DNA from: Stereum hirsutum FP-91666 SS1 | Taxonomy: Eukaryota; Basidiomycota; Agaricomycetes; Russulales; Stereaceae | Direction: 5' to 3' | Length of the DNA stretch: 64,000 bases | Assembly (NCBI RefSeq): GCF_000264905.1 | Contig: NW_006763133.1 | Location: forward strand, 431,721-495,720 | Shown here: one piece after another, positions 1 to 12,097 of the stretch | Layout of the letters: every line of letters starts with the position of its first letter | How positions within the stretch are numbered: position 1 is the first letter of the stretch | Made by a program: the position numbers and the translations under genes | Notes under the pieces: model-generated | Told to the model about the DNA's origin: nothing | The model's database searches: none | What the model saw: only the letters and a program-made list of their open reading frames with translations

Positions 1-2229
1 CGTTCAAAAAGTCGGTGTTGTTGAATGTGCGCACTGAAGGATATATGCTGTTGGTAGTCAGACACACTGGGTGAAAAAAAGTATGGAGGTCGAAAACACA
101 CCTTTCATAATAATAGTAGACGTCCTGGCCGTGCGTTGCTGGTGGCACAGCGAATTCGCCCTAGATTGCATAATGAATAAGTATCGAAACCTTGGTGCTT
201 GCCTGAAATGAGGATCACACCTTCCAAGAGTTCGCTCCGAAAGCTCTGAGGGTGTAGTATGTCGGACATATAAAGATACCTAGGATGCAGAGCGATCAGA
301 CATCAGTATGTGGAAGGCGAACGGCCACAAAAAGGCCACAAACTTTCTCCCATCACAGCCTCGGCCTGAGATAGCGTGTCAGGAAGACTAGGAACATTAG
401 AATAGAGGTCCACTGTGTCTTGAATCTGAGACTCATTTAACCCGTCAAACAGTTGGCTGACGTAGTCCGCCAGGCTGTAAGAAGTGTTTGCGAAAAATGT
501 GGCATTCACGAAGATGTTTCCCTCGAAGGCATTAGTCACTGCAAGCAGGGCCTCCTGTACAGTCAATGAGCGCGGGAGCATCGTCGATACGAAGAAAATT
601 TATGACACACCCCGTTAACCTGACCGCGGTTAAGTGTAACCGTTGGTCGCTCGACGATGAGCGACCCGTCGACAACAGGAACGAACGCATAAGTACCGTA
701 GAAGTTATTCGCCGCGATAGCAACGTTCGCGGCGCTCAATAGCCCGATATCCGTAGAGCGAAGGCATTCAAGTGTGTCAGGAGCTTTGGAACAACTAATA
801 TTAAAGAATGATCAGCCCGGGAAATGTACAGGTTGTGGACGCAAGATAATCGTACTTTGCCGCGTCAACTGTGTCGGAATAAAGTTTCTGGTCCAGATAG
901 CCCTATCAGTCTGCCCCGATCTCAAGCCAAGGATGTGTAATAAAACCTACTTGGGGAATTGGAGCGTTGTAATCATATTGGAACGGAAGGAAGGACGAGC
1001 TCATCATCGCGGCTCGAAACAACGGCGGTTGTGTGTTGCCGCCATGTGCCACAACATGCTGGAGTACCGAGCCTGCACCAGCAGACTCACCCTATGTCCA
1101 ATGATCAGACTCGAATGTGACACCCGGAGATAGAAAAAAAATACCCAGATAGTAACTCGCTGTGGGTCTCCGCCAAAGGCCGCGATCTGATGGGATGTTA
1201 GCATTGTGTCCCATGCATGAAGTGAACCCTCCAGCGTCTTACATGATCTTGAACCCATTGCAGAGCAAACTGTTGATCAACTGCGCAGATGGAGGGTCAT
1301 TCAGATTTAAGCATTCTGGCAGAAAGAACACTTGGTACTTACGCAGTCCAGCGTTCAATGCACCGCCGTCATTGACTTCTTGACCAGCGAGGAAACCTGC
1401 GTTGAATTCACTGGAATTAGTATACTTTTGTGAGGTAAGTACGAGGATTAAGGTTGACACGTACCGAATAATCCCAGACGATACTGAATGCTGACGGCTA
1501 CTACTCGGTAGTCCGACTCTTTGACAAGATCCTGCGCCGTTTCGAGACTAGCGTTTCCAGCAGTGTATCCACCGCCTATGCGAGACATCGATGAATTCTA
1601 GTTATCACTCAATAGTGATGGATACACATACCATGGATCCAAAATACGACTGGTAAGCTGGCGTTACTGCTAATGTTTGAGGGAGTATGGACGCTGATGG
1701 AAGTAAACACGATGAGAAGATATCTGAGGAAGCTAATGGCAAGTGACGTAGGAGAAACTATACTTGAGGAACAAGCAGTCTTCGCTGTCGGTATCCCTCC
1801 TGAGCAGGGATCTCTTCTCGAAAGGGTTCACAGAGGAAACCCCGGTGTATCCCTGTGGACATTCTGGAGGGAAGGTGGTAGCATTCTGGATACCGCCCAC
1901 GGAGGCTGGGGGTTGGGGTGCTTGCCACCTCAGTTGACCTACCAGATTTATTTATCATGAGTAATCTGACGCACAACATCACGAGTGTTGTAAATAACAC
2001 TAACCGGTGGGAGGCGCGGCGAAACGCATGCCCAGAAAAGAGGTCACCCCAGTATCAAGAGAGAGGTCGGACTGGTAAGTGGCATAGCCTGAATGAGAGG
2101 AGATTTAAATAAGTCGGCCTTCAAGATAATAAATACGGAGAACAACTCGCCGAGGTTTGCAGTTATTGTGGCACTTTGCGCCACAACAAGGTGGACAAGA
2201 CAGGCCGCGATGATCGTTGACTGCAGCAT
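1..2229 (-). CDS. Secreted type-B carboxylesterase/lipase, copy 2 (3' end beyond the window)
   Basis: An alpha/beta-hydrolase of the cholinesterase/type-B carboxylesterase family, predicted to hydrolyse carboxylic esters outside the cell. The ATG at 2229 opens a signal peptide (MLQSTIIAACLVHLVVAQS). In order on the minus strand I read the family hallmark SEDCLFLK (about 1780), the nucleophile motif GESAG followed by AGSVLQHVVA (Ser codon 1083-1085), and the GEFAVPPATHG block with the presumed catalytic His (about 155). Many short introns interrupt the frame. The last readable codons (NNTDF) match the penultimate exon of copy 1, so only the final part is missing at the left edge. It lies about 810 bases downstream of copy 1 in the same orientation and has the same exon order, so this is a tandem duplication. 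Substrate is unknown. Confidence 0.88.
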
Positions 2230-3039
2230 CTCGGTGCTGTGGGTGAAAGAAAAGAGTGATTTTATCGACGCACCCCAAGGATGTAAATATTTATATGAGC
2301 CGGTCTTGATGAGCGCCTGGTATGGTGTCACAAGGCTGTGGACAATTCATTCGGATAGCACATTCTCGGACTTGATCCACTTTGTGTTCCTGAGAACAGC
2401 CTAGAGGACTATGATACATCTGGAAACGTCTTAGGTCGCAAACATCTACCTCCCGATCTGTGTGTCGTGTAGCCAGTCATCTACACCGACTACAGGTACA
2501 CTTGTCATGCTTCCGCGTTTGAATCAAAAAGGTGGAATGCGTACCTGCATCCCTGCGCTGGTGTTCAATTAATAGCACGACGTCTCATCTTTGTCCGTAT
2601 TTATGACACTGTGGACCACGCGCACCGCTCAAGCCGCTATCATGATATATCCTTTCGTTGAGAGGTCGCCTCGCCACGACGGTCTTGATCTTGTGTGGCA
2701 CTGAGCACAGGTCAGGTGGTATCCGAAGGAAACCTTTTTAGTGGAAACATCTTGCTAAAATGTGACTCGTGATGCAGAGGTTTGGGCCGGCATTAGCTCT
2801 GTAAAGTATCACAACTAGCTGGATCACGGGCACTAAAGGCAATCTTGTATTATCGAGGCATGCCACATTGCGCAAAAGTAGACGTTGTAAAACAAGACCT
2901 ATTACACGGCAGTCAATACTGAGGAGGATAATGCGAGGAGGATCATAACGAAGGGCGTACAGAGGACACAAGAGTTTATGTGGATCAGGATGCCTTGTCT
3001 CATTGTCTGTTGACCTCACTCAAACTGCGCCACCACCTA
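2230..3039. other. Intergenic spacer between the two esterases
   Basis: About 810 bases between the stop of the upstream esterase and the start of the downstream copy. It should hold the terminator of one and the promoter of the other. I see no conserved frame and no RNA gene. Confidence 0.5.
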
Positions 3040-5480
3040 TTAAAAATCCACACTTCAGTGCGGAGCCAGGAAGAGAACGGACAAGATATACTTACTCGCA
3101 TCGTTCCAAAAGTGCATCATCGGTGGTGATCGTCTGTATCACCGGCTCACTCGAAGCCGTCAAGTTGAACAACATCTCTGTGTGTCCATTACTCCATTGC
3201 GACCACGGCGGCGTGATTGTCGAGGAGTTCAGTTTTTGAGACTCGTTAAGAGATGCCGCAAAGTCAAGGAAGGCGCCTGAAAATGCGTTCGAGAAATCTG
3301 TGTTTGACTGTGGTTGTTCGTCGGAGGCGCTATGCATGTTAGGTCAGAACGGTCTTGATAAAATGCGACTAAAAGGGGAAGGGTGGATTCACGATTGGAA
3401 GTAGTAGACCAGATCAAGGCCATGCGTAGCTGGCGGGACGGCGAACTCGCCCTGTATAATATGTGTAACCGTGAGTAAAGACCGATAATAAAAGTATGCA
3501 AGATGAACGGACCTTCCAAGCCTCCAATCCGAATGCCTGTAGAGCGTAGTACGTCGGACATATAAAGATATCTGACGGTTGGAACTTCGGGTGAGACGCT
3601 AGTTACCAATCTAGAATGAAACTATTCACTTTCTCCCATCACAGCCTCGGCTTGGGATAGCACATCGGGGAGGTCAGATACATTAGAGTAAATCTCGACG
3701 GTCTGTCGAATCTGTGCCTCGTTCATCAGAGAAAAAAAAGAAGATACATAGTCCGTCAGAGTGTAACTGGTATTATCGAAGGCCGAGGCGTTGACGAAGA
3801 TGTTGCCTTCATAGGAGTTAGTCACGGCCAGGAGGGCTTCCTATAAATCAAATCAGTGGATGAAGTAAATGCGAGTGATGTTCGTCCTTACTCCATTCAA
3901 CTGACTTCTGTTGAGTAATACGGAGGGCCGATCCACACTGAAAGTGCCGTCCACAACCGGTACCCAAGCGTAAGTGCCATAAAAATTGGCGGCCCCAATC
4001 TCGTTGTTTGCCTCCGTCAAGATGGACACATCGGCAGAGCGTAGGCAGCTAAGGGATTCAGAAGAGTTCGTGCAACTGCATAACGCACCATGCAACTTCA
4101 ATTATACGCAGTCCAGAAGAAAGAAGAAGAAATACCGACTTCGATCGAATCACCACTTCCGAGTAGAGTTTCTGTGCCATTCGGAGTCATCAGCGTGCTT
4201 CCTAGGCGGGTTAATAGCGAATTAAGTACCTCCGGGATGGTGTCATTGTAATCGTATTGGAAGGGGAGAAAGGAGGAGCTCATCATGGCAGCCCGGAAGA
4301 GAGGAGGCTGCGTGTTTCCTCCATTGGCTACTACGTGCTGAAGAACGGATCCAGCTCCAGCAGACTCTCCCTGTATGTACCCATAAGTTAATATTACTAC
4401 TTAGAGTCTGACATCGGGAAAAACAACGGACCCATATTGTGACCTTTGCGGGATCGCCACCAAAAGAAGCGATCTACAATAACAATCAATAATAACCTGA
4501 GACGCGAAAATTTCAAAAAACCCATACATGGTCTTGAACCCATTGAAGGGCGAATTGCTGGTCGACTGTTTTGCAGGAAAGGAATGGATAGTTAGAGGTG
4601 TACAGTACACGAAAGTTCAAGTGATGACTTACGCAATCCTGCGTTCAAAACGCCATTGTCCTTGACCTCTTGGCCGGGTAAAAATCCTAGGGAGATATCA
4701 GTCGACAGTTGATACTTCGTGGAAAGGCAATCGTCGTACCGAACAGCCCTAGGCGATACTGTGCATTGACGGAGATCACCTGGTACCCAGACTCCTTGAC
4801 GAAGTCTTGAGCAGGTTCGGTCCCATTCCCCGACACGTACCCTCCACCTAAGTAATGAATCAATATAGCATAGGTCAGATGGATGGAGAGCGACACACCG
4901 TGAATCCAGAAGATTACTGGAAGGCGAGAATTGCTGCTGAAGTTGGACGGGATATGTACGCTGCGGGGAATTCTAGTTAGTACAGGCGAGAAACAGAGGT
5001 ACAGTTATTGCCGCCCACTTCAAAAAGAGACAGTCCTCACTGTCAGTTGATCGTTTCACCAATGACCGCCTCTCAAAAGGGTTCGTGGCAGAGAGACCGT
5101 TGGACCCCTGGATGCACTCGTGCGGAAGGACGGTTGCCTGCTGAATGTCGCTTTCGTTGGCAGGGCGCTGTGGAGGCTGCCAGCGGAGTTCACCTAAATC
5201 CCCAGGATCATGTCCATACCTCGCTCTAGCTGTGATTGCACTGGAGTACTAGGGTTACGTACCAACTGGAGGACTTGCGTAGCGTATCCCTAAGAAACTC
5301 GTCACGCCTGATGCAAGTGAAACGTTCGACTGGTACGTGGCATACCCTGATGTACGATTGATGAAATGCCTCTCTAAACTGACACTCAAGTGACTCACCA
5401 AGATCAACGGTCAAAGTTGTGTTCTGCGCCAGCGTGAAAGGTACAAGACAGGCCGCGATAATGAGGAGACGCGGCATCAT
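3040..5480 (-). CDS. Secreted type-B carboxylesterase/lipase, copy 1 (complete)
   Basis: Complete paralogue of the esterase at the left edge. The ATG at 5480 gives a signal peptide (MMPRLLIIAACLVPFTLAQ) followed by NTTLTVDLGE. Visible motifs in order: SEDCLFLK (about 5040), the oxyanion-loop region GGGYVSGNGTEPAQ, QYRLGLFG, the nucleophile elbow GESAG with AGSVLQHVVANGG (Ser codon 4362-4364), and GEFAVPPATHG (about 3440). The last exon reads NGHTEMLF ... LLERC, then a GTAAGT intron, then DVDF and a TAA at 3040-3042. At least eight short introns interrupt it. Several N-x-S/T sites fit a glycosylated secreted enzyme. The family is certain; whether it is a lipase, a para-nitrobenzyl esterase or a feruloyl-type esterase cannot be told. 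Confidence 0.92.
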
Positions 5481-6216
5481 CGTGGTGGAATGAACCTTGG
5501 GGAGAGGTCAACGATGAGTCGAACAATGCACCACGACTGGTCTTATATCATTAGATTTAGGGGTGGGGATTGCATCAGTCACATGAGTGATGAGTATTAT
5601 TATTCGGGTCTTTGAACGATGTTGGACTACACAAGGAGTCATGACCAGACCCCCAAGGAGATGGAAGCTGATGGGGAGTTTAGCGCCGCATTGAGTTGGG
5701 CTATGTAAGTGGATTGGTAACTTTGAAGTCATGCCGTGAGTTTCACAACTGTAGCAAGACCTGAAACAGCTCAGTGTTTTTATTCATGCAAGACAGTGCG
5801 CGTCAGACAAAAGAACGAACCGTTGTAGTAATTGTACCTAACAGCATTTTGTTCGGACCGCATTGCTAGACACACACTGCTCACTCCAACTGCATCGACA
5901 CATCAATTCCGATGATCTCAAGAGGGGAAATCATGGGTCACAAGCTCATTGATGAAGGATAATAACCGTGCAACGGTCTGGTGCAAAGGGACAGAAACAA
6001 GTCGAAGGCCGGGTGCGGAAAACGAACAACCATGGCCGGGAACTCCCGAGCATTTCCGCCACAGCTGGGCCATACTTATTCACGACTCGCGCGACGACTC
6101 TATACAGAACTCAAGATCAAACGGTCAACAGAAACTGAATAAGTTATCATACATGTAACATAATCGCTCTAATCTCGAGCAGTAACCATACACGAGCCGT
6201 CGGTAAGATGGGTATC
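5481..6216. other. Intergenic region, 736 bases
   Basis: Lies upstream of esterase copy 1 and downstream of the NmrA-like gene. No conserved frame or RNA gene seen; probably the esterase promoter. Confidence 0.45.
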
Positions 6217-7157
6217 CTAATATGCCAAAGTAACGCCTTTGCCCTCAAAAGCATCCCACTCGTGCCCAAGAAGCCTCTCCGCTATAAAGTGCGCCACATC
6301 TTGTCGACTAATCGTATAACCGCCCTTAATCGCCAGATCACCCTCTGACCTGATCCGATACTTCCCTTTACACTCCCCCTGCGTCAACAATGCCGGCCTC
6401 ACAATGACCACGCCCTTCAGCTCTCCCTTCCCTGGCAATCCCGCAGTCTCCTTCCAATTCCCTGCGAGAATGTGTTCTTCGGGTTCGGGTTCGCCGAGCA
6501 CGTGCGCGAGAATTCTTTCGGCACCAAGTTTGTCGTTGTGAGGGGAGTGTAGGGTACGATATAGGAGACGAACGGCGAAAGGGAGTGTGGCGTTACTTTC
6601 GCGTGTAAGTCCACTCGATGTGAGGGCTACGATGCGTGGGGGTGTAGAGGTGCGAGGCATTGTGGAGAGGGCGTTGAGGAGGGAGTGGGAGCAGAGGTCA
6701 GGTGGGTCAAGAAGGAGACCACCATTTAGGTGGAAGGTGGGATAGCCGCCTAAAAATGTAGAGTTCAACGCCACAATTCCGGGGAGCGTCAGATAGAAAG
6801 AGACGCTGCGACTCACCAACGGTGAAGAGTAGGACGTTGACTTGTCCATCAAGTTCCGGTGAGGAACCTGGAACGGTTTGGCCGGCTATCTCCCAGCCTT
6901 TACGGACATCCGCCTTCACTAGCGCATCTCCCTTCACGATTCGGGCCTTGCCTTTCTTAACGAATCCTTGGATGTCGCCGTCGTCGTCGAAGCAAGAAGG
7001 GTTCCGGACAAGGAATGTCACTATGCAGCCTTTACCTGTGGGCGACCTGTCAGATCCATGCAAGCTAGATGCAAAAGCTACACAGGAACTTACGAAGCAG
7101 TCTGAGGCTAGCATAGTACCCGATGTTACGTGAGCCGCCGATAGTGTAGACCTTCAT
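6217..7157 (-). CDS. NmrA-like/atypical SDR NAD(P)-binding protein
   Basis: Rossmann-fold protein of the NAD(P)-binding, NmrA-like/isoflavone-reductase-like class. The first exon starts MKVYTIGGSRNIGYYAS, a dinucleotide-binding loop after beta-1. A GTAAGT intron follows, then CIVTFLVRNPSCF, the typical beta-2 with an Arg that often selects NADP, then LDGQVNVLLFTVGG, GGYPTFHLNGG, and a core reading PRIVALTSSGLTRES as expected for the beta-5 segment. GVVIVRPALLTQGECKGKY and ISRQDVAHFIAERLLG complete the fold before the stop at 6217. Three exons are clear. An in-frame upstream ATG at 7172 would add five residues (MTSTI). A classical YxxxK catalytic motif is not obvious, so it may be a redox sensor or an enzyme of unknown substrate. 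Confidence 0.85.
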
Positions 7158-7798
7158 GATAGTTGAAGTCATGGCGAATAATGGTATGAAAGCCAAGTGA
7201 TATGAAGTAAGGTGTTGGATGTGGAAGGCGGAGGTGAAGAATGGTCCTAGTCAAAGCGGCGGGTGGTCCGTTTATAAAGGTAGCTTCACGGTGAGGAGGG
7301 CTCCGCTCCGAGTCATCGCTCGAGCGGATGAATACGTGTTCCCTGTATGTCGCAGCAGTCGCCCAGCCTGTATACGTGTCGACTAACGACCCAGAGACGA
7401 CAAGCGTCCAGCACGCCGATAGCATTCGCGTCGTCCATCAGTCGCCCACCAGCTTCCACTGTACACTGTGAAAGACAACGCGGCGGCAGCCAGGGTGACA
7501 AAGTGCTAAACGCTCTCGCACGCAAATGGCATGCTGTGTTTAAGATTGAATGCCATCTGTATCGCTCCAAAATTTCAGCAGACGGTCACAGACATCGACT
7601 TCAGGTTATGAAATGAGGCCTAAGCGACATCAACAAGGCAAACCATGTTCGTGATGGGCACAGGCAGCACAAGTAGCCAGAGGGAAGGAGAGGTATTTTG
7701 CCACATGTTGGAGGTTGGAAAGTAGTGGAACGGGCAACAGAGGCGATGCGAGCTGCCCATCCAAGTGCCCGGGGTCCTGGGTGGCAATTGTGGCGATC

Positions 7799-7826
7799 AG
7801 TACAGTGTAGGCCCACTCCTTGATCC
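7799..7826 (-). repeat. 28-base inverted repeat, arm A
   Basis: The reverse complement of these 28 bases is identical to 8171-8198. A shorter copy containing GGGGTTGGATCAAGGAGTG lies on the plus strand at 7978-7996, and a further GGATCAAGGA lies beside arm A. The arms are about 345 bases apart. Confidence 0.8.
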
Positions 7827-8170
7827 AACCCCGGTCCTTGATCCGCTGCAATTCGGTTGCCCACAGCTCCTCTCCCTTTGGTATCACTCCAAAAAAATGT
7901 GAATACAGGATACTTGAACACATATCAAGATCACACATGAGCCTGGCTCGTTGTTGTAAGGGGGAATCATGTGGCGTGGGGTTGGATCAAGGAGTGAATT
8001 TTTGTGGCGCTCAGTGCCACACCACCTTTTGATCTCCCGAGAATGCATATTCACCTTGGGCACCCTGTGTAATTTATTCTGAGGACCTTAATAGGTGCTT
8101 TCGACCCTAAAGCCAACAGCTTGAATGAGTGTAGAAAGGGACGCGAGAAAATGATTTAAGTCTAAGTGGC

Positions 8171-8198
8171 GGATCAAGGAGTGGGCCTACACTGTACT
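8171..8198 (+). repeat. 28-base inverted repeat, arm B
   Basis: Perfect inverted partner of 7799-7826. The matching core begins GGATCAAGGAGTGGG and ends CACTGTACT. No transposase frame lies between the arms. Confidence 0.8.
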
Positions 8199-9700
8199 CA
8201 GAGAGGAGTCGAGGTTCTTGGGGGTCAGTCGAGTGCTCGGCAACCACCGCTTGATCACCGCAGGTGGGAGTCGCCGCTTATCCCCAACTTGTACCCTTCG
8301 GTCAGGACCATACAGTGGTACAGTAACAACACGAAGTCAATGATCAAGTCCATGGCATACCGAGGGCATCGTATCCTCGAAAGCTATAATTGACGTCTCG
8401 TGATTGTCTTTCATTGTATTCCTCTCGATGATCCGCCGCTTCAGCCTAATCTCCATAGCGCTAGGTCGAAAAGCGTTGTGCTGAAAGGATACCCTTCTCT
8501 CTCCCTAGGTAAAGTCTCAATCTGTTGATATTTTTCTTCGGCAGTCCCTCCAGCGTCCTCTCTCAGTCATTAAAAAATTGAAGCTGACTCTAAAATACTT
8601 GAGAACAGCTTGATGCGGTGAGTGGCGAGAAGTCGACATATATTGTTTTCGTAAGCTCAGTAAGCTCATTCATGTTCCCTTACGCTGCCAGTATCCTATT
8701 GTGTGCTGTCGTGCGTCTGGCGATCCCGAAGCAGTAATGGTACTCATCCGCTCATCGTGGTTTCCCGTTCTTCGCTAGGAAGGTTTGGCTGTCTAAAGGG
8801 CTGCACGGAAGCGCAAACCTCTTCCTCTTACTCCTTCAACATCGCAGGCCCCTCTAGTTCCCTCCTCCGCTCCGTTAACTAAGCTTCGCCATAATGAAAA
8901 CATACTAAATCCGGCCTCGCTTCCTTCCCATGTGCACCCACGCCGAACGGTAACTTACGACCCAAGGACTACCGCCTACTCCCACTGCTGTTAGCGCTTC
9001 AGTCCGAGCCATCGCAGTTCACACATATTCCTTCACGCTATTAACCCTCTTCCGGTTTTGTCTCTCGGCGCTACGGTCTCAGTGCGATACAGATATAACA
9101 TAGGAGTGAGGACTATGTCAGGTATGTTGAACTTTATTCACTGGGAACGAGCGCTGAGAGGTCTCACCAAGCCCGCACGGGACGAAGCGAAAACAATAGG
9201 GTGGCGGAGTGGTGGCGGAGTGTTTTATTGTCTTACGAGGTATGTTCTTCGTTAGGGCTGGTGTGAGACGGGACGTCAGATTCACTTTCCACGATTCGTT
9301 CATGGGTGCCACCTCCAGGAATGTATCCTCCTATTGTGATCTACCCAATGTGCTCGGGAAATCCTGGTTTACACATAGGTTTACCGCTCATCCGAGTCCG
9401 ATTTAAGCCGGCTTGCGGCTCGCAGACAACAGCGGTGGTGGAAACTTTTGTCTCGCTTGAGAAAACGCGCAATCTGGATAGCATCGGGGCCGGTGATTAA
9501 CCGAACGAAAGAGCGAGACCTTTCATTCATTCGAGGCGTTTGTCTTTTAAGGTTTTGGTGCGTCCGTTGAGCATTGGTCCCCGGCCGACCTTCTCCCTGA
9601 GCTGAGTTCGAGATTCTTCTTTCCGATCTCTTACCACATTGAACTTGCCTTATGCGACCCTTTTTTCTTCCCCTTCAAGCTGGTAATCCCCATGTCGAGG

Positions 9701-10148
9701 CTTGTTCACTACTCGGTACACCGTTTCTCAGGCACTAAAGCGTATCTACAGAAATGGTGAAAGCCTCCTGGATCACCATAGTTATGTGATTGACAAGGTT
9801 GATATCGATGGGAGTCTGTTTATCTCCTATGCTCCAGCCACGACTGAGGCGGTATCGTTCAATTCTCGCGAAGTTTGTCGTCTTTCGAAGGTCGAGCGGA
9901 CCCTGACGTACGCAGGCTTATTGCTCGTTCGCCTCGAGGCCTCGGAGACCTGGAACGCTGGACGCCTCTTCAGGCCTCGTGTATGTCGGAGTTCTTCCAG
10001 CTGTGCACCACTGCCATCTGGCTCAAGCTTTCCTCCCATTTTCTCCCCTGCGATCGTTCGCCCGACGTCGACATCGTGCCGTCACTGGACGCTCTATCCT
10101 GATATAGCTCGGCGGGGACTCGACAGGCGCGCGCAGTGATAGAAGTTG
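9701..10148 (+). other. Protein-like frame of unknown identity, possibly a relic
   Basis: A plus-strand frame from about 9702 reads KRIYRNGESLLDHH, VIDKVDIDGSLFISYAPATT and CRLSKVERTLTYAG, then loses coherence and continues protein-like in another frame (WTPLQASCMSEFFQL). I do not recognise it. It may be the upstream part of the relic at 10149-10619. Confidence 0.25.
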
Positions 10149-10619
10149 TGTGAAGCGAGTACACCCATCGTCCGGTGGTTCGTGGACTTTGATGTACAGT
10201 TTGATGAATTTTAAGCTCCCAGACTTTCTGTCGATGAGAAAGCTCTCATACTTGATCTGCCTACTCCGTTTGTCCGCGAGAATTGCGGTGTATTAAATCG
10301 TTCTGCAATCTTCATTTTCGGTTATGCATTCGCCTTAAACTTGAGTTCACGGGAGACCTTCGCCGGGGTCAACGGTGTTTGGAGAGCGGAGAATGGACGG
10401 TTATCAAAGCTCCAGACCGCACAAGACCTATGTCACTACAAACAGCGCGGTTGAGATGGTCGTGTACCTTACCCGATCTCAGAACATCCTGAAGGAGCGT
10501 GCGGAGATGACGATTTAGCCTTGTTTTGGAAATGTCGAGAGATTGAGAAAGGGGCCGGTCGGGGTAAATTCACAATTGTGATCGAACCGGTCGAGAGCAG
10601 GGCGCTGCGTTCACGTTGA
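10149..10619 (+). pseudogene. Decayed coding relic with in-frame stops, family unknown
   Basis: One continuous plus-strand frame reads TPIVRWFVDFDVQFDEF, a TAA stop (10212), APRLSVDEKALILDLPTPFV, NRSAIFIFGYAFALNLSS, GVNGVWRAENGRLS, a TGA stop right after KQRG, then DDDLALFWKCREIEKGAGRG and FTIVIEPVESRA to a final TGA at 10617-10619. Codon composition stays coding-like across both internal stops, and the second stop could be a mutated Trp codon. This suggests a fairly recently inactivated gene. No intron explains the stops well. I cannot name the family. Confidence 0.4.
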
Positions 10620-10970
10620 AAGAATAAGAGTGATATACGTGCCAGTCGCAAATGCGCTCTGGGCCCAGCACGAAGCGAGCGCTAATAGGGTGCTCAAAAG
10701 CTCTCGCAATCTCGCAGTCTGGCAGGCTGCCTGCAAGCCGTCCGGGCGTCTGAGAAGTCTTCTGTTCGGAAAACCGGAGAATTCTGTTGGAGCGAGGAGC
10801 GGTGTGTGTGATATGGATAGCGTTCTTACGGACGTGGCTGGGGACGGCTGGATTGGGGGGCTATTGAGGGCGCGTAAGGCAAGGAATGGTAAGGACTGGG
10901 GCACAGGCCGTATCAGGCCAGGTCTCCCTCCGTCCCTCCGTGGTTCGCTGCCTGGGTGTCATAGCGGACG

Positions 10971-10980
10971 GTATTTATAA
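10971..10980 (+). promoter_or_regulatory. Candidate TATA element for the 11160 gene
   Basis: TATTTATAAA about 180 bases before the ATG at 11160, followed by a long C/T-rich leader typical of fungal promoters. Confidence 0.4.
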
Positions 10981-11159
10981 AGCCTGTGGTTTGAGACAGG
11001 CTTTATCCCACTTCTCCTATCCCCCGCGCTCGTACCCACCCCGCGTTCACTCACACTATCACCCCCTCTCATCTACTCTCACCCACCCTTGCATACGCGC
11101 AAGCCCCTACCCACATCACCGCGCCACCCAAGTCTATCCCATCCAACCTACCCAGCACC

Positions 11160-11634
11160 ATGGCCGGAGAGAACAACCAGAACCAAAACGAGCAAGCCAA
11201 GAAGTCTCAAAACCCATCAGTAAGTACGCCTTCCTGCTGGGCTCCTCTAACCTTTCCATGACCCGAACCACAACTGACCAAACAACTTGCACTCACAGAA
11301 CTCATCTGATTCTAACCAGTCTCCTACATCGGACAACGACTCTTCCAAGCCCAACCCGTACCTCGTCCCCGCACCCGTACCAGGAGGGCTCAGCCCACCG
11401 CCTTACCACTATAAGAAGAGAGACTCGGGAGGTAGACAATGAGTGTCTTTGCCGGCGGTACTTCTGTATGTGGGGTAATGTGCGTTCGAATCTCACTCGA
11501 TCGCCTCTTGTAAACGGCCTGGCTGACCTCGGATCTCTAGGAAGTGAGGATTCGATGAGGATGAAAACGGAAACGATGTCGAAGTGCTCGATATCCACGG
11601 ACCTTTTGACGATCATGACGACTCACTAGGATGA
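11160..11634 (+). CDS. Small acidic, disordered protein of unknown function (about 92 residues)
   Basis: Three exons: 11160-11219, 11299-11431 and 11549-11634, joined by GTAAGT...CAG and GTAGAC...GAG introns, giving 92 residues. The protein starts MAGENNQNQNEQAKKSQNPS, is rich in Asn, Gln, Ser and Pro, has NPYLVPAPVPGGLSPPPY in the middle, and ends in an acidic tail (FDEDENGNDVEVLDIHGPF then DDHDDSLG). No known domain, signal peptide or membrane segment is visible. The even splice phases, ATG context and upstream TATA support a real gene. The second acceptor was chosen because it alone keeps the acidic tail in frame. Confidence 0.55.
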
Positions 11635-12097
11635 TGCCCATGCCATGCCCATGTAGCCCCAGTTCAGGTCTGTTGTGTTGAGTCGAACGCTATGCTACTT
11701 TGTTGTACTTGTATTATATCATGCTTTCGCGTATACCCGCACCTTGGAATCCATATGCACTGCTCTTCTATACGCGTTTATAGAAATATACTTCATTCTG
11801 TGAAAAAAAAGAACAAGAGGGAACGAGCTCGATGTAGTCGTGTGGAGGCAACTTTGGGGAGCGCCCACAAAGCGCGCGACTTCGGGTATGGCCGGCGGAG
11901 CTTCAACCTCGTTTTGACGCGTCGTCGTCGTCCCCACCAACTTTGCCCGACAACTACCATCTCAACGCTGTTACTTACCCCCTTTCTACCAGTACTTTGA
12001 CCGTCCTCATCTTTGCTTTCTTCCCTTGTCGTATTTGCTGTTGATTCTGGTTTCGTTTTCTGGCATTTTCTGACCGTGTTGTCGGGCGTGAGCCATC
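11635..12097. other. Intergenic, promoter and 5' leader of the Scd6/LSM14 gene
   Basis: 463 bases between two same-strand genes. C/T-rich blocks just before 12098 fit a fungal core promoter. Nothing else recognised. Confidence 0.45.

Larger units (their letters stand above)
7158..9700. other. Gene-poor stretch with a repeat cluster and no supportable gene
   Basis: About 2.5 kb with only short frames. A minus-strand frame at 7630-7938 (reading WIKEWAYTVLIATIATQDP) looks protein-like but has no recognisable domain and is built around a repeated DNA motif. The rest has frequent stops in all frames. It may be decayed genes or non-coding DNA. Confidence 0.4.

Noticed and set aside
9000..10620. 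Possible retrotransposon remnant
   Set aside because: I found no reverse-transcriptase, integrase or Gag motif and no flanking long repeats, so only an unknown relic is reported.
11490..11510. tRNA-like GTTCGAATCTCAC within the 11160 gene
   Set aside because: It lies in an intron with no cloverleaf around it.
6217..11634. Possible secondary-metabolite cluster around the NmrA-like gene and the esterases
   Set aside because: There is no synthase, terpene cyclase, P450 or transporter nearby.
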